Of a stretch of DNA of 64,000 nucleotides, positions 41,268 to 50,676 are shown in pieces (position 1 is the stretch's first letter; the number at the start of each line of letters is the position of its first letter). The notes under the pieces are model-generated. The model saw only the letters and a program-made list of their open reading frames with translations, was not told where the DNA came from and made no database searches. The position numbers and the translations under genes were made by a program. The stretch comes from Sebaldella termitidis ATCC 33386 (lineage in GTDB: Bacteria > Fusobacteriota > Fusobacteriia > Fusobacteriales > Leptotrichiaceae): positions 3,069,989-3,133,988 of the forward strand of contig NC_013517.1 in assembly GCF_000024405.1 (NCBI RefSeq), written 5' to 3'.

Positions 41268-41885
41268 CTATCTGTTTTTTCTCATTATAAAATTAATACT
41301 TACAATATCAAAATCAGTTTTTATTATGTAAAAACTGCTTCGTCTGTTATAATACCCCGCTGTTATTTCCAGCTCCTCATTGTTATAATCTATATTTTCA
41401 CCGCAATAATTTTTATTGCATATTTCTTTTATCTTCTTATCAATTTCTTCTTTTGAAAAAATTTTTACTGATTCCTTGTCTTCTTCAGGAAAATTTTCAT
41501 ATATTCCGTCATCTCTCATTTCATACTCACTATTATTTCCAAAGTAAGTTATTGATAAATCTATATCCTTTTTAAGCAGATTTTCCAAAACACCTTTATT
41601 TCTCAATTTTCTGACAGAGTTTTTACTTTCTTTGGCATCATCATCAAGAACCATATCTTCCTGCTTTAGAATTCTTTTATATATTAGACTGTTATCATCC
41701 TTATACGCTGCAAGATAAGTATTTTTCTTATACACATAATAGCTGCCGGGATTTAATATTTCGGATATCACTGTATAATATTTTCCTTCTTCCGACCCCA
41801 TAAATACTTCGCTCACGCTGGTAAAATCACTTGGAGTTGCCATCAGCATGCAAAAAAATAAAAAATAAACATAAAATTTCTTCAT
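41268..41885 (-). CDS. exported protein of unknown function
   Basis: The 205-residue product starts with a signal peptide (KKFYVYFLFFCMLMATPSD). The remainder is acidic and Lys-rich with a short Cys pair (ICNKNYCGENID, about residues 152-163) and a basic end. ATG 41885 with GAGGTG is preferred over an ATG at 41897 that lies in that site. No family is recognised; a periplasmic location is inferred. Confidence 0.6.
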   Translation of the reverse strand: MKKFYVYFLFFCMLMATPSDFTSVSEVFMGSEEGKYYTVISEILNPGSYYVYKKNTYLAAYKDDNSLIYKRILKQEDMVLDDDAKESKNSVRKLRNKGVLENLLKKDIDLSITYFGNNSEYEMRDDGIYENFPEEDKESVKIFSKEEIDKKIKEICNKNYCGENIDYNNEELEITAGYYNRRSSFYIIKTDFDIVSINFIMRKNR

Positions 41886-42158
41886 AAAACACCTCATTTT
41901 AATATTATAAACTATTTATACTATAATGTATAAAAAATTTCAATATCTTTCAAAAAAATAATATTTAAGAGAAACCCTTATTTTAATATAGATATAAAAT
42001 TTTCCTTTTTTTATTTATTCGCATATTTATTGAAAATAGTGTAGAATAATATAGAGATTTATACTGGGTCTGATATCTGTCTTTGATAAAAGTTCACTGA
42101 TATTATTTAATTATTCTAAATTTAAACTGCTCAGGACATTTTTTCAGAAAGGAATATA

Positions 42159-42737
42159 ATGAAACCTAAAATAAAAGAAATTATAGTAGTAGAAGGAAAA
42201 GATGACATAGCAGCTGTAAAGCAGGCTGTAGATGCTCATGTTATTGCTGTTCACGGTTATTCTTCCTTTAAGAAAAAAACTATTGAAAAGCTGAAACAGA
42301 TATCTCTTACCAATGATATTATTATTTTGACTGATCCTGATTTTGCAGGAAAAAAAATCAGAAATCTTATAAAAGTACATATCCCAGACGCAAAACATGC
42401 TTTTATTTCAAGAAAAGAAGGAACTAAAAATAATAATATCGGTGTGGAAAATGCAGATACTGCTGCTATAATCGAAGCTTTAAAGAAGACTAAAATAATT
42501 TTCCATGATACAAAAGAACCGAATTCTTATACATTTGACGATCTTATAAATAATAATCTCTGTTATGGAAAAGACTCAAAACTGAGAAGAGAAAAACTCG
42601 GCGATATACTGCACATAGGTTATTATAACAGCAAGCAGTTATTACAGTCTCTTAACAGTTTTAATATACCGCGCAGGTCATTTGACGAAGCGCTGATCCA
42701 AATTAACAAATTAATACAGGAAGGTGATTTTTCATGA
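42159..42737 (+). CDS. rnmV: ribonuclease M5
   Basis: The 192-residue TOPRIM nuclease has VVEGKDDIAAVK (catalytic Glu, residues 10-21) and ILTDPDFAGKKIR (DxD acids) plus the family NNNIGVENAD block. RNase M5 trims the 5S rRNA precursor, using L18 as cofactor in Bacillus. AGAAAGGAATATA precedes the start. It overlaps the next gene by 4 bases. The 273-base gap upstream shows no clear feature beyond AT-rich sequence. Confidence 0.92.
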   Translation: MKPKIKEIIVVEGKDDIAAVKQAVDAHVIAVHGYSSFKKKTIEKLKQISLTNDIIILTDPDFAGKKIRNLIKVHIPDAKHAFISRKEGTKNNNIGVENADTAAIIEALKKTKIIFHDTKEPNSYTFDDLINNNLCYGKDSKLRREKLGDILHIGYYNSKQLLQSLNSFNIPRRSFDEALIQINKLIQEGDFS

Positions 42738-43321
42738 AAAAAATTTCATATCTTTTACTGGTCTTATCAATGACATTACTGTTTTCCTGCTATAAAGATA
42801 CAGATAACAGACCTACGCTGGATGATTATAAAATCTACAAGTCTTTTATTGAGGACAGCTCATGGTACAAAAATCTTTTGCAAAAAACAGGAAAAGATAA
42901 AATTGTATTTCGAAAGCTTGATGATTCAGAATTAAAAGATACTATTACAATGGAAGACAAATTTATTTACGACAGCAGATTTGAAGATAAATATATTTTC
43001 TCTCCTGATAAGAATATGATACTTGATCCATATTCATATGGTCTTGAGATAAGTGACAGCGGTGAGGAACTCAGAGATGCCGACACTGCATTATTTTTAT
43101 ATGACACAAAAAATAAAAAAAGTGCTCCTGTTTTTTATATAGGGCCTTCCGGAAACATTGAACTTGTCAGCTGGATAAATGACACTTCATTTATAACAGT
43201 TACTTCAGACCATGAAACAGAACAAAAAATGAATTTTACTATTCTTGTTTACCAGATTGACAAAGATAAAATATCAAAGGTTTCCGGCTTTTCCGGGGAA
43301 GCTTTTTTGAATGAATTATAA
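42734..43321 (+). CDS. lipoprotein of unknown function
   Basis: The 195-residue product has a lipoprotein signal: KKISYLLLVLSMTLLFSC with the lipobox LFSC giving Cys at about residue 19. The mature part is charged with beta-strand-like stretches (APVFYIGPSGNIELVSW). Its ATG lies within the end of rnmV (GGAAGGTGATTTTTC site). Function unknown; it should be membrane-anchored. Confidence 0.7.
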   Translation: MKKISYLLLVLSMTLLFSCYKDTDNRPTLDDYKIYKSFIEDSSWYKNLLQKTGKDKIVFRKLDDSELKDTITMEDKFIYDSRFEDKYIFSPDKNMILDPYSYGLEISDSGEELRDADTALFLYDTKNKKSAPVFYIGPSGNIELVSWINDTSFITVTSDHETEQKMNFTILVYQIDKDKISKVSGFSGEAFLNEL

Positions 43322-43345
43322 AGTAACAGTTCTAAGGGATTCAAT

Positions 43346-43486
43346 ATGAATTTTCTGGATAAAGAATTTGAAATAAGAAAAGCTGTAAAAATATTTAACA
43401 GAAATGGTTTTCAGATCACAAGCCTTAGTGAAAAAACAATTTTCTTCAATTATTCATAATTTCTTTTCGGAAATAATCAACATATA
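43346..43486 (+). CDS. possible 46-aa protein
   Basis: A short open frame begins at ATG 43346 after AAGGGATTCAAT, 24 bases downstream of the lipoprotein stop, and ends at TAA 43484-43486. The product begins NFLDKEFEIRKAVKIFNRNG and has a hydrophobic Ile-rich end. A plausible ribosome site is the only support; it may be a remnant. Confidence 0.25.
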
Positions 43487-43527
43487 AAAAATATATTTAA
43501 ATAGCAAGAATAAAGATCAGATAAAAT

Positions 43528-43560
43528 AAAAAGGTTGTATCCCTAAGGATACAACCATTT
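43528..43560. terminator. terminator of the AGCS symporter gene
   Basis: A 10-bp perfect stem GGTTGTATCC / GGATACAACC with a 4-base loop. The minus strand is followed by TTTTTATTTTATC, so it best ends the leftward symporter gene; it may also stop plus-strand transcription. Confidence 0.75.
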
Positions 43561-43650
43561 ATAAAGTACACGCTGTACTTTTATAGCCGTGAAATACTGA
43601 CTACTACCTGCAAAAAGTATTATAGCATAATCAGAAAAAAATAGATATAA

Positions 43651-45183
43651 TTATTTCCAGACTTCTGTATCAATTCCGATTTCCTTTGAAATAAATTTTT
43701 TTCCGTTTGTCCTGATATAATGATCCAGAGTTTTGGTTACGATTCCTGTTCCAAGTAAAATTACCGGTACATTGGCATAAACTATCATGATATTTATAAA
43801 ATCAGAAATATACCATAAATTCCCAAGCTCCAGTCCCGAAAGCACCGTAAGCTCACCAAATGGGACAAATAAAACTGCTCCCAGCAATCTGAGGAAAAAT
43901 ATGAAATGTTTATTTGTACTGATAAAGCTTCCCGAAATTTCCGTGAATAATATTAATCCTATCAATGTCGTAAAAGCAAATAATCCATAGCATAAAGAAA
44001 CTATACACTTAATTACTGCATCAAGGCTTTGTCCGGGAATCAGATACTGTATAGAATTCAGATAAACATCCAGCTTTGAATTTTTTATTGCCTCCCATTC
44101 TACACCGCTTGCACCATTACTCCATAAATGTGCCAGTACAACTACAAAACCTGTAAGAGTACAAATCACTATTGTATCAAGAAAAACCCCTATTGACTGT
44201 ACGAATCCCTGTTCACACGGGTGTTCATTATCTGCTACTGCAGCAGCCATTGTAATTGTTCCCTGTCCTGCTTCATTTGACATGAGTCCTCTTTTTATCC
44301 CCTGTGCCAACGCTACTCCGAAAGCACCGCCAAATATTGCCCTTGGAGAAAATGCCCCTCTGATTACTTCCGTAAAAAAGTAAGGAATCAGCTTTAAATT
44401 TATACAAATTATAAATAATACAATCAGCATATAGATAACAGCCATAATAGGAACCAGTACATCTGTTACTTTGGTAACTCTTCTTATTCCGCCTATTGTA
44501 GTGAACAAAACCGAGAAAAATATCACTGCTGCTATTATATAATAAACAGAAGATGTTCTCTCATACTTCACTCCTCCTATTACTTCTGCCACAGATCCAA
44601 GTGCCGTAAACAGGTGAAAGGTCTGCCCCGGAAGTGTAAACAGTGCATACAGGATAAAACATACAGAAAGCAGTATACCTGCAGCTCTTTTATTACCTAG
44701 TATTTTTTTCCCGTAAAAAGGTAGACCTCCTATATAGTTATCCCCATCCTGTTCTTTGAAAACCTGTGCCAAAACAGATTCTGCAAAAGCCGTAGCCATT
44801 CCGAAAAATGCAGATACCCACATCCAGAATACTGCCCCCGGACCTCCCACAGAAATAGCACCGGTAACACCCATTATATTTCCAGGTCCCACTCTTGTAG
44901 CAGAACTCAAAAGGAATGAAGCCAGCGGGCTTACTCCTATATCCGAAGTCTTTTTCTTTATTAATATCTTCAGTCCTGTTTTAAATTTTGTTATCTGCAC
45001 GAATTTTGTCTTAACTGAAAAGAAAATTCCAGTTCCTACCAAAAGTATCAGTGCAAAAGAAAATTTTCCCAAAATCGGTATGTTACTGTAAAATTCAATA
45101 TTCGTGGGAAAATCCCATAAAAAATCTGATATTGGTACTATAAATTCAAAAAAATCGTTTATTACTTTAAATATGTGTTCCAT
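43651..45183 (-). CDS. alanine/sodium symporter family (AGCS) transporter
   Basis: The 510-residue membrane protein has about 11 hydrophobic segments and the AGCS signature (ATRVGPGNIMGVTGAISVGG followed by PGAVFWMWVSAFFGM). It should import alanine or glycine with Na+ or H+. Also visible are NEAGQGTITMAAA and the family loop GGLPFYGKKILG. It follows malY by 19 bases, so the two are likely one operon. Confidence 0.9.
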   Translation of the reverse strand: MEHIFKVINDFFEFIVPISDFLWDFPTNIEFYSNIPILGKFSFALILLVGTGIFFSVKTKFVQITKFKTGLKILIKKKTSDIGVSPLASFLLSSATRVGPGNIMGVTGAISVGGPGAVFWMWVSAFFGMATAFAESVLAQVFKEQDGDNYIGGLPFYGKKILGNKRAAGILLSVCFILYALFTLPGQTFHLFTALGSVAEVIGGVKYERTSSVYYIIAAVIFFSVLFTTIGGIRRVTKVTDVLVPIMAVIYMLIVLFIICINLKLIPYFFTEVIRGAFSPRAIFGGAFGVALAQGIKRGLMSNEAGQGTITMAAAVADNEHPCEQGFVQSIGVFLDTIVICTLTGFVVVLAHLWSNGASGVEWEAIKNSKLDVYLNSIQYLIPGQSLDAVIKCIVSLCYGLFAFTTLIGLILFTEISGSFISTNKHFIFFLRLLGAVLFVPFGELTVLSGLELGNLWYISDFINIMIVYANVPVILLGTGIVTKTLDHYIRTNGKKFISKEIGIDTEVWK

Positions 45184-45202
45184 AACTCCCTTATTTTCTC
45201 CT

Positions 45203-46363
45203 TTACTTTTTTACTATTTTTGTCAGTCTTTCCAAGCCTTCCTCCAGAAGATATCTGGGACAGGCTATATTAATTCTCTGAAAAAGTCCGCAGTCTTCAC
45301 TAAATGTGCAGCCTGAATTTAAAATTACCCCGGCTTTGTTTTTCACAAGATCTTCAAGCTGGTTCTTTGTAATGTTTAATTTACGAAAATCAAGCCATAA
45401 TAAATAAGTTCCTTCCGGTCTTCGGAAACTAACCTCAGGAAGATTTTTTCTGATATATTCTTCTGTAAAATCAATATTTTTCTCCAAATATTCAAGAAGT
45501 GCATAATACCAGTTTTTTCCTTTCCTGAAAGCTGTTTCTATAGCCACAAGATTAAAAGGTGTATTCTCCCTTATACCTAAAATCTCCAGCTCGCTGTTAA
45601 ATTTCTGTTGTTCTTCATGACGCGGAAAATATACAAATGATCCTTGCAAACCTGCAATATTAAAAGTTTTAGTTGCAGAAAAACATGTTATGGTGATATC
45701 TTCAGCCTCTTTTGACAGAGAACTTATAGGAGTATATTTATGTCCCTTATATGTTAGATCCCGCCAGATATCATCCGAGAGTATTCTTACATTATTTCTC
45801 AGACATATATCAACTAATCTTTCCAGTTCTTCTTTTTTCCAAACCCTTCCTACTGGATTATGAGGATTACATAATATGAAAAATTTTGCCTTTTCATCTT
45901 TTGCTTTTTCTTCAAAATCCTGAAAATCAATTGTATAAATACCATTTTCTTCTATTAAGTTATTTATTAAAAGCTTTCTGTTGTTCTTTTCGACCACTCT
46001 GAAAAACGGCGGATAGACCGGAGTCTGAACTATAACTTTGTCTCCCGGATCAGTTAAAAGCCTTATCAGCATTGATAAACTGGGAACCACTCCTGGTGAA
46101 TGCTCTAATTTTTCTGCTTTCATATCAAAGCCGTGTATTTCTTTTGTCCAATTAACAGCACTTTCATAATATGAAGCAGGCCTGCTCGTATAACCGAATA
46201 TTTTCTGATCTAATTTTTTCTGCATTGCTTCAAGTATTTCCGGTGCTGTTTCAAAGTCCATATCCGCAACCCACATAGGCAGCAGGTTTTTTTCATTACA
46301 TTTTTCCCATTTTACTGCATTATTGTCTTTTCTATCTATCCTTTTGTCAAAATCATAATTCAT
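45203..46363 (-). CDS. MalY/PatB-type C-S lyase (PLP)
   Basis: The 386-residue type I PLP enzyme has ILCNPHNPVGRVW, SDDIWRDL and the Schiff-base Lys in FSATKTFNIAGLQGS. The DFDKRIDRKDNNAVKW opening and WVADMDF are typical of MalY/PatB cystathionine beta-lyases. It would split cystathionine or cysteine conjugates to pyruvate, ammonia and a thiol. Its partner in the operon is the alanine-type symporter. Confidence 0.88.
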   Translation of the reverse strand: MNYDFDKRIDRKDNNAVKWEKCNEKNLLPMWVADMDFETAPEILEAMQKKLDQKIFGYTSRPASYYESAVNWTKEIHGFDMKAEKLEHSPGVVPSLSMLIRLLTDPGDKVIVQTPVYPPFFRVVEKNNRKLLINNLIEENGIYTIDFQDFEEKAKDEKAKFFILCNPHNPVGRVWKKEELERLVDICLRNNVRILSDDIWRDLTYKGHKYTPISSLSKEAEDITITCFSATKTFNIAGLQGSFVYFPRHEEQQKFNSELEILGIRENTPFNLVAIETAFRKGKNWYYALLEYLEKNIDFTEEYIRKNLPEVSFRRPEGTYLLWLDFRKLNITKNQLEDLVKNKAGVILNSGCTFSEDCGLFQRINIACPRYLLEEGLERLTKIVKK

Positions 46364-46398
46364 GCAGACTTTCTCCTTTCAAATAGTATTATCTCTTT

Positions 46399-46428
46399 AG
46401 TATACTTTATATTTTCTTAATATGTCAA
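46399..46428 (-). promoter_or_regulatory. promoter of malY-AGCS operon
   Basis: TTGACA (46423-46428) and TATACT (46399-46404) on the minus strand are 18 bases apart, 36 bases before the start codon. Confidence 0.75.
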
Positions 46429-46435
46429 GAAAGAA

Positions 46436-46487
46436 ACAAAAAAATCTTTTTAAAATAATCATATGATTATAAAAAAAGATTTTTATT
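46436..46487 (-). terminator. terminator of recA-recX-plsC-rdgB
   Basis: A 9-bp AT stem (AATCTTTTT / AAAAAGATT) encloses an inner palindrome (ATAATCATATGATTAT), followed by T-runs on the minus strand. It lies about 80 bases after rdgB. Confidence 0.6.
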
Positions 46488-46563
46488 TATGTACATCTAT
46501 AATAACAGATAATATTCGGTTAAAAAAATTTCTGCTGGAAATATGCAGCTGCAGGTTAAAATT

Positions 46564-47151
46564 TTATTTTATTATACTGTCTATATCTTTCATTAGCTTT
46601 TCAAATGCTTTTGCTCTGTGGCTTACTGATTTCTTCTCTTCAGGACTTGCCTCTCCAAAGCATTTATTTAATTCATGCGAAAAAAATATAGGATCATAAC
46701 CAAATCCGTTTGTCCCGTGTCTTTCATGCATTATTTCCCCGTCAGCTTCTCCCCTGTATGAATATACACTTCCGTCAGGTCTTGCAAGCGAAACTACTGA
46801 AACGAATTTTGCAGCTCTCTCATTTACCCCTTCCAAATCTTTTAGAAGCTTATCCATATTTTTGGAATCATCGGCATTTTCGCCGGAATATCTTGCAGAG
46901 TATACTCCCGGAGCTCCGTCCAGATAATTTACACAAAGCCCTGAATCATCTGAAATTGTATACATATTCAGATATTTAGCTATTTCTACAGCTTTTTTCT
47001 GTGAATTTTCCTCAAATGTTTCCCCGTCCTCTTCCACTTCCGGTATATCTTCACTGTCCAGAATAGACAGTACCTCTATGTTTTTTCCGTCAACAAGTCT
47101 TTTAAACTCATTTATCTTTCCTGTATTTTTCGTAGCAAGAAATATTTTCAT
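46564..47151 (-). CDS. rdgB: dITP/XTP pyrophosphatase
   Basis: The 195-residue Ham1/RdgB enzyme has LATKNTGKINEF (7-18 region), ISDDSGLCVNYLDGAPGVYS followed by ARYSGENA, GTNGFGYDPIFF and a SHRAKAFEKL end, all standard. It removes inosine and xanthosine triphosphates from the nucleotide pool. AAAGGAGAAAAAA precedes the start. Placement with recA fits a role in DNA quality control. Confidence 0.95.
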   Translation of the reverse strand: MKIFLATKNTGKINEFKRLVDGKNIEVLSILDSEDIPEVEEDGETFEENSQKKAVEIAKYLNMYTISDDSGLCVNYLDGAPGVYSARYSGENADDSKNMDKLLKDLEGVNERAAKFVSVVSLARPDGSVYSYRGEADGEIMHERHGTNGFGYDPIFFSHELNKCFGEASPEEKKSVSHRAKAFEKLMKDIDSIIK

Positions 47152-47181
47152 TTTTTTCTCCTTTTACATAAAATTCCTTTG

Positions 47182-47925
47182 TTACATACTTTCTTTAAGA
47201 TTATTTACGATTATATCCCTTACTTTATTGTCCAGTTCTTTGATTTCCGGTCTTGTAAGCTTTGATAAATCAACAGGTTCATCTACTATTATCTTTACAT
47301 TTTTATTTGCAGTTACCTTTAGACTTCCTTTTTTCTGTATATTATATGTTCCGCTGATTGTAACCGGAAGAATTTTTGCCCCTGTCTCTGTTGCCAGTCT
47401 GAAACTTCCTTTTTTAAAGTCTTTTACTTCTCCGTCAGGAGTTCTTCCTCCTTCAGGAAAGATTACATAGGAATACCCTTTTTTTATTTTATCCATGGCA
47501 TTCTTCATATCCTTCATACCCTGTCTTGCATTTTTTCTGTCCAGAAAAATACACCCCATTGCTCTCATCCATCTTCCTATTAACGGCCATTTTTCCATCT
47601 CTTTTTTTGCAATAAATGCAAGGCTCTTTGGAAAATATCCGAGAAGAGTCTGAATATCAAGATTACTCTGATGGTTTGAGATCAATACTATTGCTTCGTT
47701 ATTTTTTATGATTTCACTTAATGCTGTCTCGGCCTCTTTGGTTTTATAAATCAGTTTTACCTTACTGCCTGTTGCCCAGATACAGTTCCTTCCCCATCTG
47801 ATAGCTACTTTATCTACATATTTTTTTCTCTGCTCAGAATTCATAAATAAAATAGGCGGATATCTGAATACCATTCCATAAAGAAATGTACCCACTATTG
47901 TTAAACAGTATAAAAGCGTTCTCAT
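47182..47925 (-). CDS. plsC: 1-acyl-glycerol-3-phosphate acyltransferase
   Basis: The 247-residue membrane-bound PlsC has an N-terminal hydrophobic segment, the HX4D motif SNHQSNLDIQ (about 84-93), the GCIFLDRKNARQG segment and FPEGGRTPDG. It makes phosphatidic acid for membrane lipids. The start overlaps the recX stop (ATGA), so it is part of the recA operon by coupling. Confidence 0.92.
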   Translation of the reverse strand: MRTLLYCLTIVGTFLYGMVFRYPPILFMNSEQRKKYVDKVAIRWGRNCIWATGSKVKLIYKTKEAETALSEIIKNNEAIVLISNHQSNLDIQTLLGYFPKSLAFIAKKEMEKWPLIGRWMRAMGCIFLDRKNARQGMKDMKNAMDKIKKGYSYVIFPEGGRTPDGEVKDFKKGSFRLATETGAKILPVTISGTYNIQKKGSLKVTANKNVKIIVDEPVDLSKLTRPEIKELDNKVRDIIVNNLKESM

Positions 47926-48479
47926 CTTTCCTCCTTGGCATGTCTTAATACATATAATATATCTTCCAGTTCAAAGCCTTGTCTTATCAGATATTGTATT
48001 ATCTGCTTATCTGTTTTATGCATAACCTTCTTTATTGCTTTTTTTAATTTATCATAATCAGATACTCCCTCTCCCAAAGCCAGTACTTCACTTATAATCT
48101 TTTTGGATATCCCTCTTTTCATCAGCTCGAATTCTGCTCTTTTTTCGCCGAATCTGGAATTTTTTATATAGGAAAATGCATAATCATGATCATTAATATA
48201 ACCCATTTCTCTGACTTTTTTCACTGCTCTGTCTATAGAAGAAGCATTTCTGAATTTCCCGCCCAGCTTTATCCTGAGCTCTTCCTCTGTTCTGTCTCTC
48301 AGTGATAAATAATACAAGGCTTTTGCAAGAGAAGCCTCATATGAAATTTCATCATAGAGGCTTTCTATATCCATATCTTCTTTTAGGTCATATTTAGTTT
48401 TTATATCTAAATTAATGTCCATAATTTCTTCATTAGATAAAAATATTTTATTTCTTACAATTTTATTTATTTTCATCAT
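47922..48479 (-). CDS. recX: RecA regulator RecX
   Basis: The 185-residue helical protein has the three-helix repeats of RecX ([19 protein letters not shown], then [16 protein letters not shown] and [15 protein letters not shown]). RecX inhibits RecA filaments. It overlaps the end of recA by 17 bases and plsC by 4. Tandem ATGs occur at 48479 and 48476; either could be used. Confidence 0.9.
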   Translation of the reverse strand: MMKINKIVRNKIFLSNEEIMDINLDIKTKYDLKEDMDIESLYDEISYEASLAKALYYLSLRDRTEEELRIKLGGKFRNASSIDRAVKKVREMGYINDHDYAFSYIKNSRFGEKRAEFELMKRGISKKIISEVLALGEGVSDYDKLKKAIKKVMHKTDKQIIQYLIRQGFELEDILYVLRHAKEER

Positions 48480-49590
48480 CTTTTTTCTCTTTTTTTGCTT
48501 TAGTTTCTTTTGCCGGCTTTGTTTCTTTTGCTTCTTCCTTGGCTGTTACTTCTTCTTCCTCTTCCACAGCAGGTTTGATAATCTTCATTACGTCTGTTTC
48601 TATTCTGCCAAGCAGTTCTGTATTTTCAGCAAGAGAATTTTCAACATTTACTCTTCCCTGCCCGAGTCTTTCGTCACCATAGCTAAACCACGCACCGCTT
48701 TTGGCAACAATACCGTTATCTATTGCTATATCCAGTATTTCACCTATTTTCGATATTCCTTTTCCATACATTATATTAAATCTGGCCTCTTTAAATGGAG
48801 GAGATACTTTATTTTTTGTTACTTTTACAAGAGTTTCATTTCCTATTACTTCATCACCCTGTTTTATAGAGCCTATTCTTTTTACTTCCATTCTTACAGT
48901 AGAGAAGAATTTTAGCGCTCTTCCGCCGGAAGTAGTTGTCTGTACTCCGGGAACAAATGAAAATCCACCGATTTTTTCCCTGATCTGGTTTATAAAAATC
49001 ATTACTGTACTTGATTTTGAGATACTGCCTGTTAATTTTCTGAGGGCCTTTGACATAAGTCTTGCCTGAAGTCCCATCTGCTGGTCTCCCATCTCCCCTT
49101 CTATCTCTGCTTTAGGCACTAAAGCTGCAACTGAATCTATTACTATTACATCAAGAGCTCCGCTTCTTACCAGCATATCTGCGATTTCCAAAGCCTGCTC
49201 CCCTGTGTCCGGCTGAGATATCAAAAGCTCGTCTATATTTACTCCCAGAGCTTTAGCATAAACAGGATCCAGCGCGTGTTCCGCATCTATAAAGCCTGCT
49301 ACTCCTCCCAGTTTTTGTGCCTCAGCTATTATATGAATAGCAAGAGTAGTTTTTCCAGAAGATTCCGCACCATAAATTTCTATTATTCTTCCTCTAGGAA
49401 CTCCTCCTACACCTAAAGCAATATCTAAATTCAAGCTTCCTGTAGATATTGATTTTATATTCATTTTCTGATTTTCACCAAGCTTCATGATGGAACCTTC
49501 TCCATACTCTTTTTGTATCTGTTTCATGGCTAAATCTATAATTTTTTCTTTATCATTTAGCTGTGGTGCTTCTTCTTTTTTTCTTGCCAT
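48463..49590 (-). CDS. recA: recombinase RecA
   Basis: The 375-residue protein has the Walker [10 protein letters not shown], the [12 protein letters not shown] Walker B, loop L1 ([19 protein letters not shown]) and L2 ([14 protein letters not shown]), and a long Lys/Glu-rich C-terminal tail from about residue 335. ATG 49590 is chosen: GGAGG lies 10 bases upstream, whereas the ATG at 49599 abuts it. No LexA-box-like operator is obvious before it. Confidence 0.97.
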   Translation of the reverse strand: MARKKEEAPQLNDKEKIIDLAMKQIQKEYGEGSIMKLGENQKMNIKSISTGSLNLDIALGVGGVPRGRIIEIYGAESSGKTTLAIHIIAEAQKLGGVAGFIDAEHALDPVYAKALGVNIDELLISQPDTGEQALEIADMLVRSGALDVIVIDSVAALVPKAEIEGEMGDQQMGLQARLMSKALRKLTGSISKSSTVMIFINQIREKIGGFSFVPGVQTTTSGGRALKFFSTVRMEVKRIGSIKQGDEVIGNETLVKVTKNKVSPPFKEARFNIMYGKGISKIGEILDIAIDNGIVAKSGAWFSYGDERLGQGRVNVENSLAENTELLGRIETDVMKIIKPAVEEEEEVTAKEEAKETKPAKETKAKKEKKDDENK

Positions 49591-49651
49591 TTTTTCCATA
49601 CCTCCATTTTGTTATTTCTTTATTCCTTTATTCCCCGTATGCAGCACCTTT

Positions 49652-49695
49652 AAATGTTACACTGCACCAACCTCCTTTTAAAATTTATTATACCA
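49652..49695 (-). promoter_or_regulatory. recA promoter and leader with an orphan ribosome site
   Basis: An extended -10 (TGGTATAAT; hexamer 49687-49692) drives recA. The leader then carries AAAAGGAGG (49671-49680), 80 bases before the recA start. At optimal spacing it is followed only by GTG-TAA (49657-49662), that is, a start next to a stop. Confidence 0.55.
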
Positions 49696-49735
49696 TAAAA
49701 ACACTCTATTTTTCCAGTAGATTATATCTTGCCAC

Positions 49736-49770
49736 AAAAAAAATGCCGTCTTAAAAGATCGGCAGTTTTT
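49736..49770 (-). terminator. terminator of the TPR-protein operon
   Basis: Minus-strand TGCCG-ATCTT / AAGA-CGGCA forms a hairpin followed by TTTTTTTT, 9 bases after the TPR-protein stop. Confidence 0.75.
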
Positions 49771-49775
49771 CTATA

Positions 49776-50642
49776 TTATTTACCTGAATTTTTTATTTCA
49801 GCCAATGCATCTGTTGCATCTTTTACACCTTTTTTAGATGCGCTTTCCAGTGATTTTACACCTTTATCTTTTAGTGATTTAGCTGTAGCTGCGTCACCTT
49901 TTCTCTCAGCATCCATACCCTGATTATAATAAATAGCTCCTAGAACATAGTCTGCATACGGATCTTTTTCACTTTGCTGTGATCTTGTAAGATATTTTAT
50001 AGCTAAGTCATTATTTCCAGTTTGTGCAAAATAAGTTCCTAATGTTGAATATTTGAATTCAGGATTTAATTTTTGAATTTCTCTGAAATACTTATTTGCA
50101 TTTGTAGTATCACCTTTTAACTCATAAAATTCTATTAATGTTAATCTGATAGGTATATCATTTGGTGCTGACTGTGCTCCTTTTAGGAATTTACTTTCAG
50201 CAAGATCTTTTTTATCTATTCTGTAGTAATATGTTCCCAATACTTCCAGTATACGAACTTCTTTATCTCCTGTAGCAGTATTTGCCCATTCGAAATATTC
50301 TCCTGCCTGATCATTTTTTCCTTGATATAAATATAAATTTCCAATCTTTAAAGCTGCTGATATAGTGTCAGGATTTACTTTCGATTTATCTCCTAAAGCT
50401 TTTTTGTAATAGCTTTCTCCTTTAACAAGATCATTTTGAGATAGGTAATAATCCCCTAATACGATATTAGACTTTGTAGCATAGTCTGCATCTCTTCCTT
50501 TAGATAATTTATCTAATGCTTTTACTGCATCTGTTACTTTATTATCTCTTATCATTTGTATTGCGCCCTCGAAATCCGATTTTGCATCAGCGAAAACCAG
50601 CATTCCTCCTAAAATTGTCAGAATTACAATTATTTTTTTCAT
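49776..50642 (-). CDS. exported TPR-repeat protein
   Basis: The 288-residue protein has a signal peptide (KKIIVILTILGGMLVFADA) and about six tetratricopeptide repeats across residues 20-275 (for example SNIVLGDYYLSQNDLVKGES and ALKIGNLYLYQGKNDQAGEY). It is probably a periplasmic scaffold. It is the last gene of the dapB-dapH-PDZ operon, 34 bases after its neighbour, suggesting an envelope role. Confidence 0.8.
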   Translation of the reverse strand: MKKIIVILTILGGMLVFADAKSDFEGAIQMIRDNKVTDAVKALDKLSKGRDADYATKSNIVLGDYYLSQNDLVKGESYYKKALGDKSKVNPDTISAALKIGNLYLYQGKNDQAGEYFEWANTATGDKEVRILEVLGTYYYRIDKKDLAESKFLKGAQSAPNDIPIRLTLIEFYELKGDTTNANKYFREIQKLNPEFKYSTLGTYFAQTGNNDLAIKYLTRSQQSEKDPYADYVLGAIYYNQGMDAERKGDAATAKSLKDKGVKSLESASKKGVKDATDALAEIKNSGK

Positions 50643-50676
50643 TTTATCATCCTTTCATTGTTTCGTCATTACATTA

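Noticed and set aside
43346-43486. The 46-aa frame as a firm gene
   Set aside because: Kept only as a low-confidence entry: it has a ribosome site but a featureless product and no visible family.
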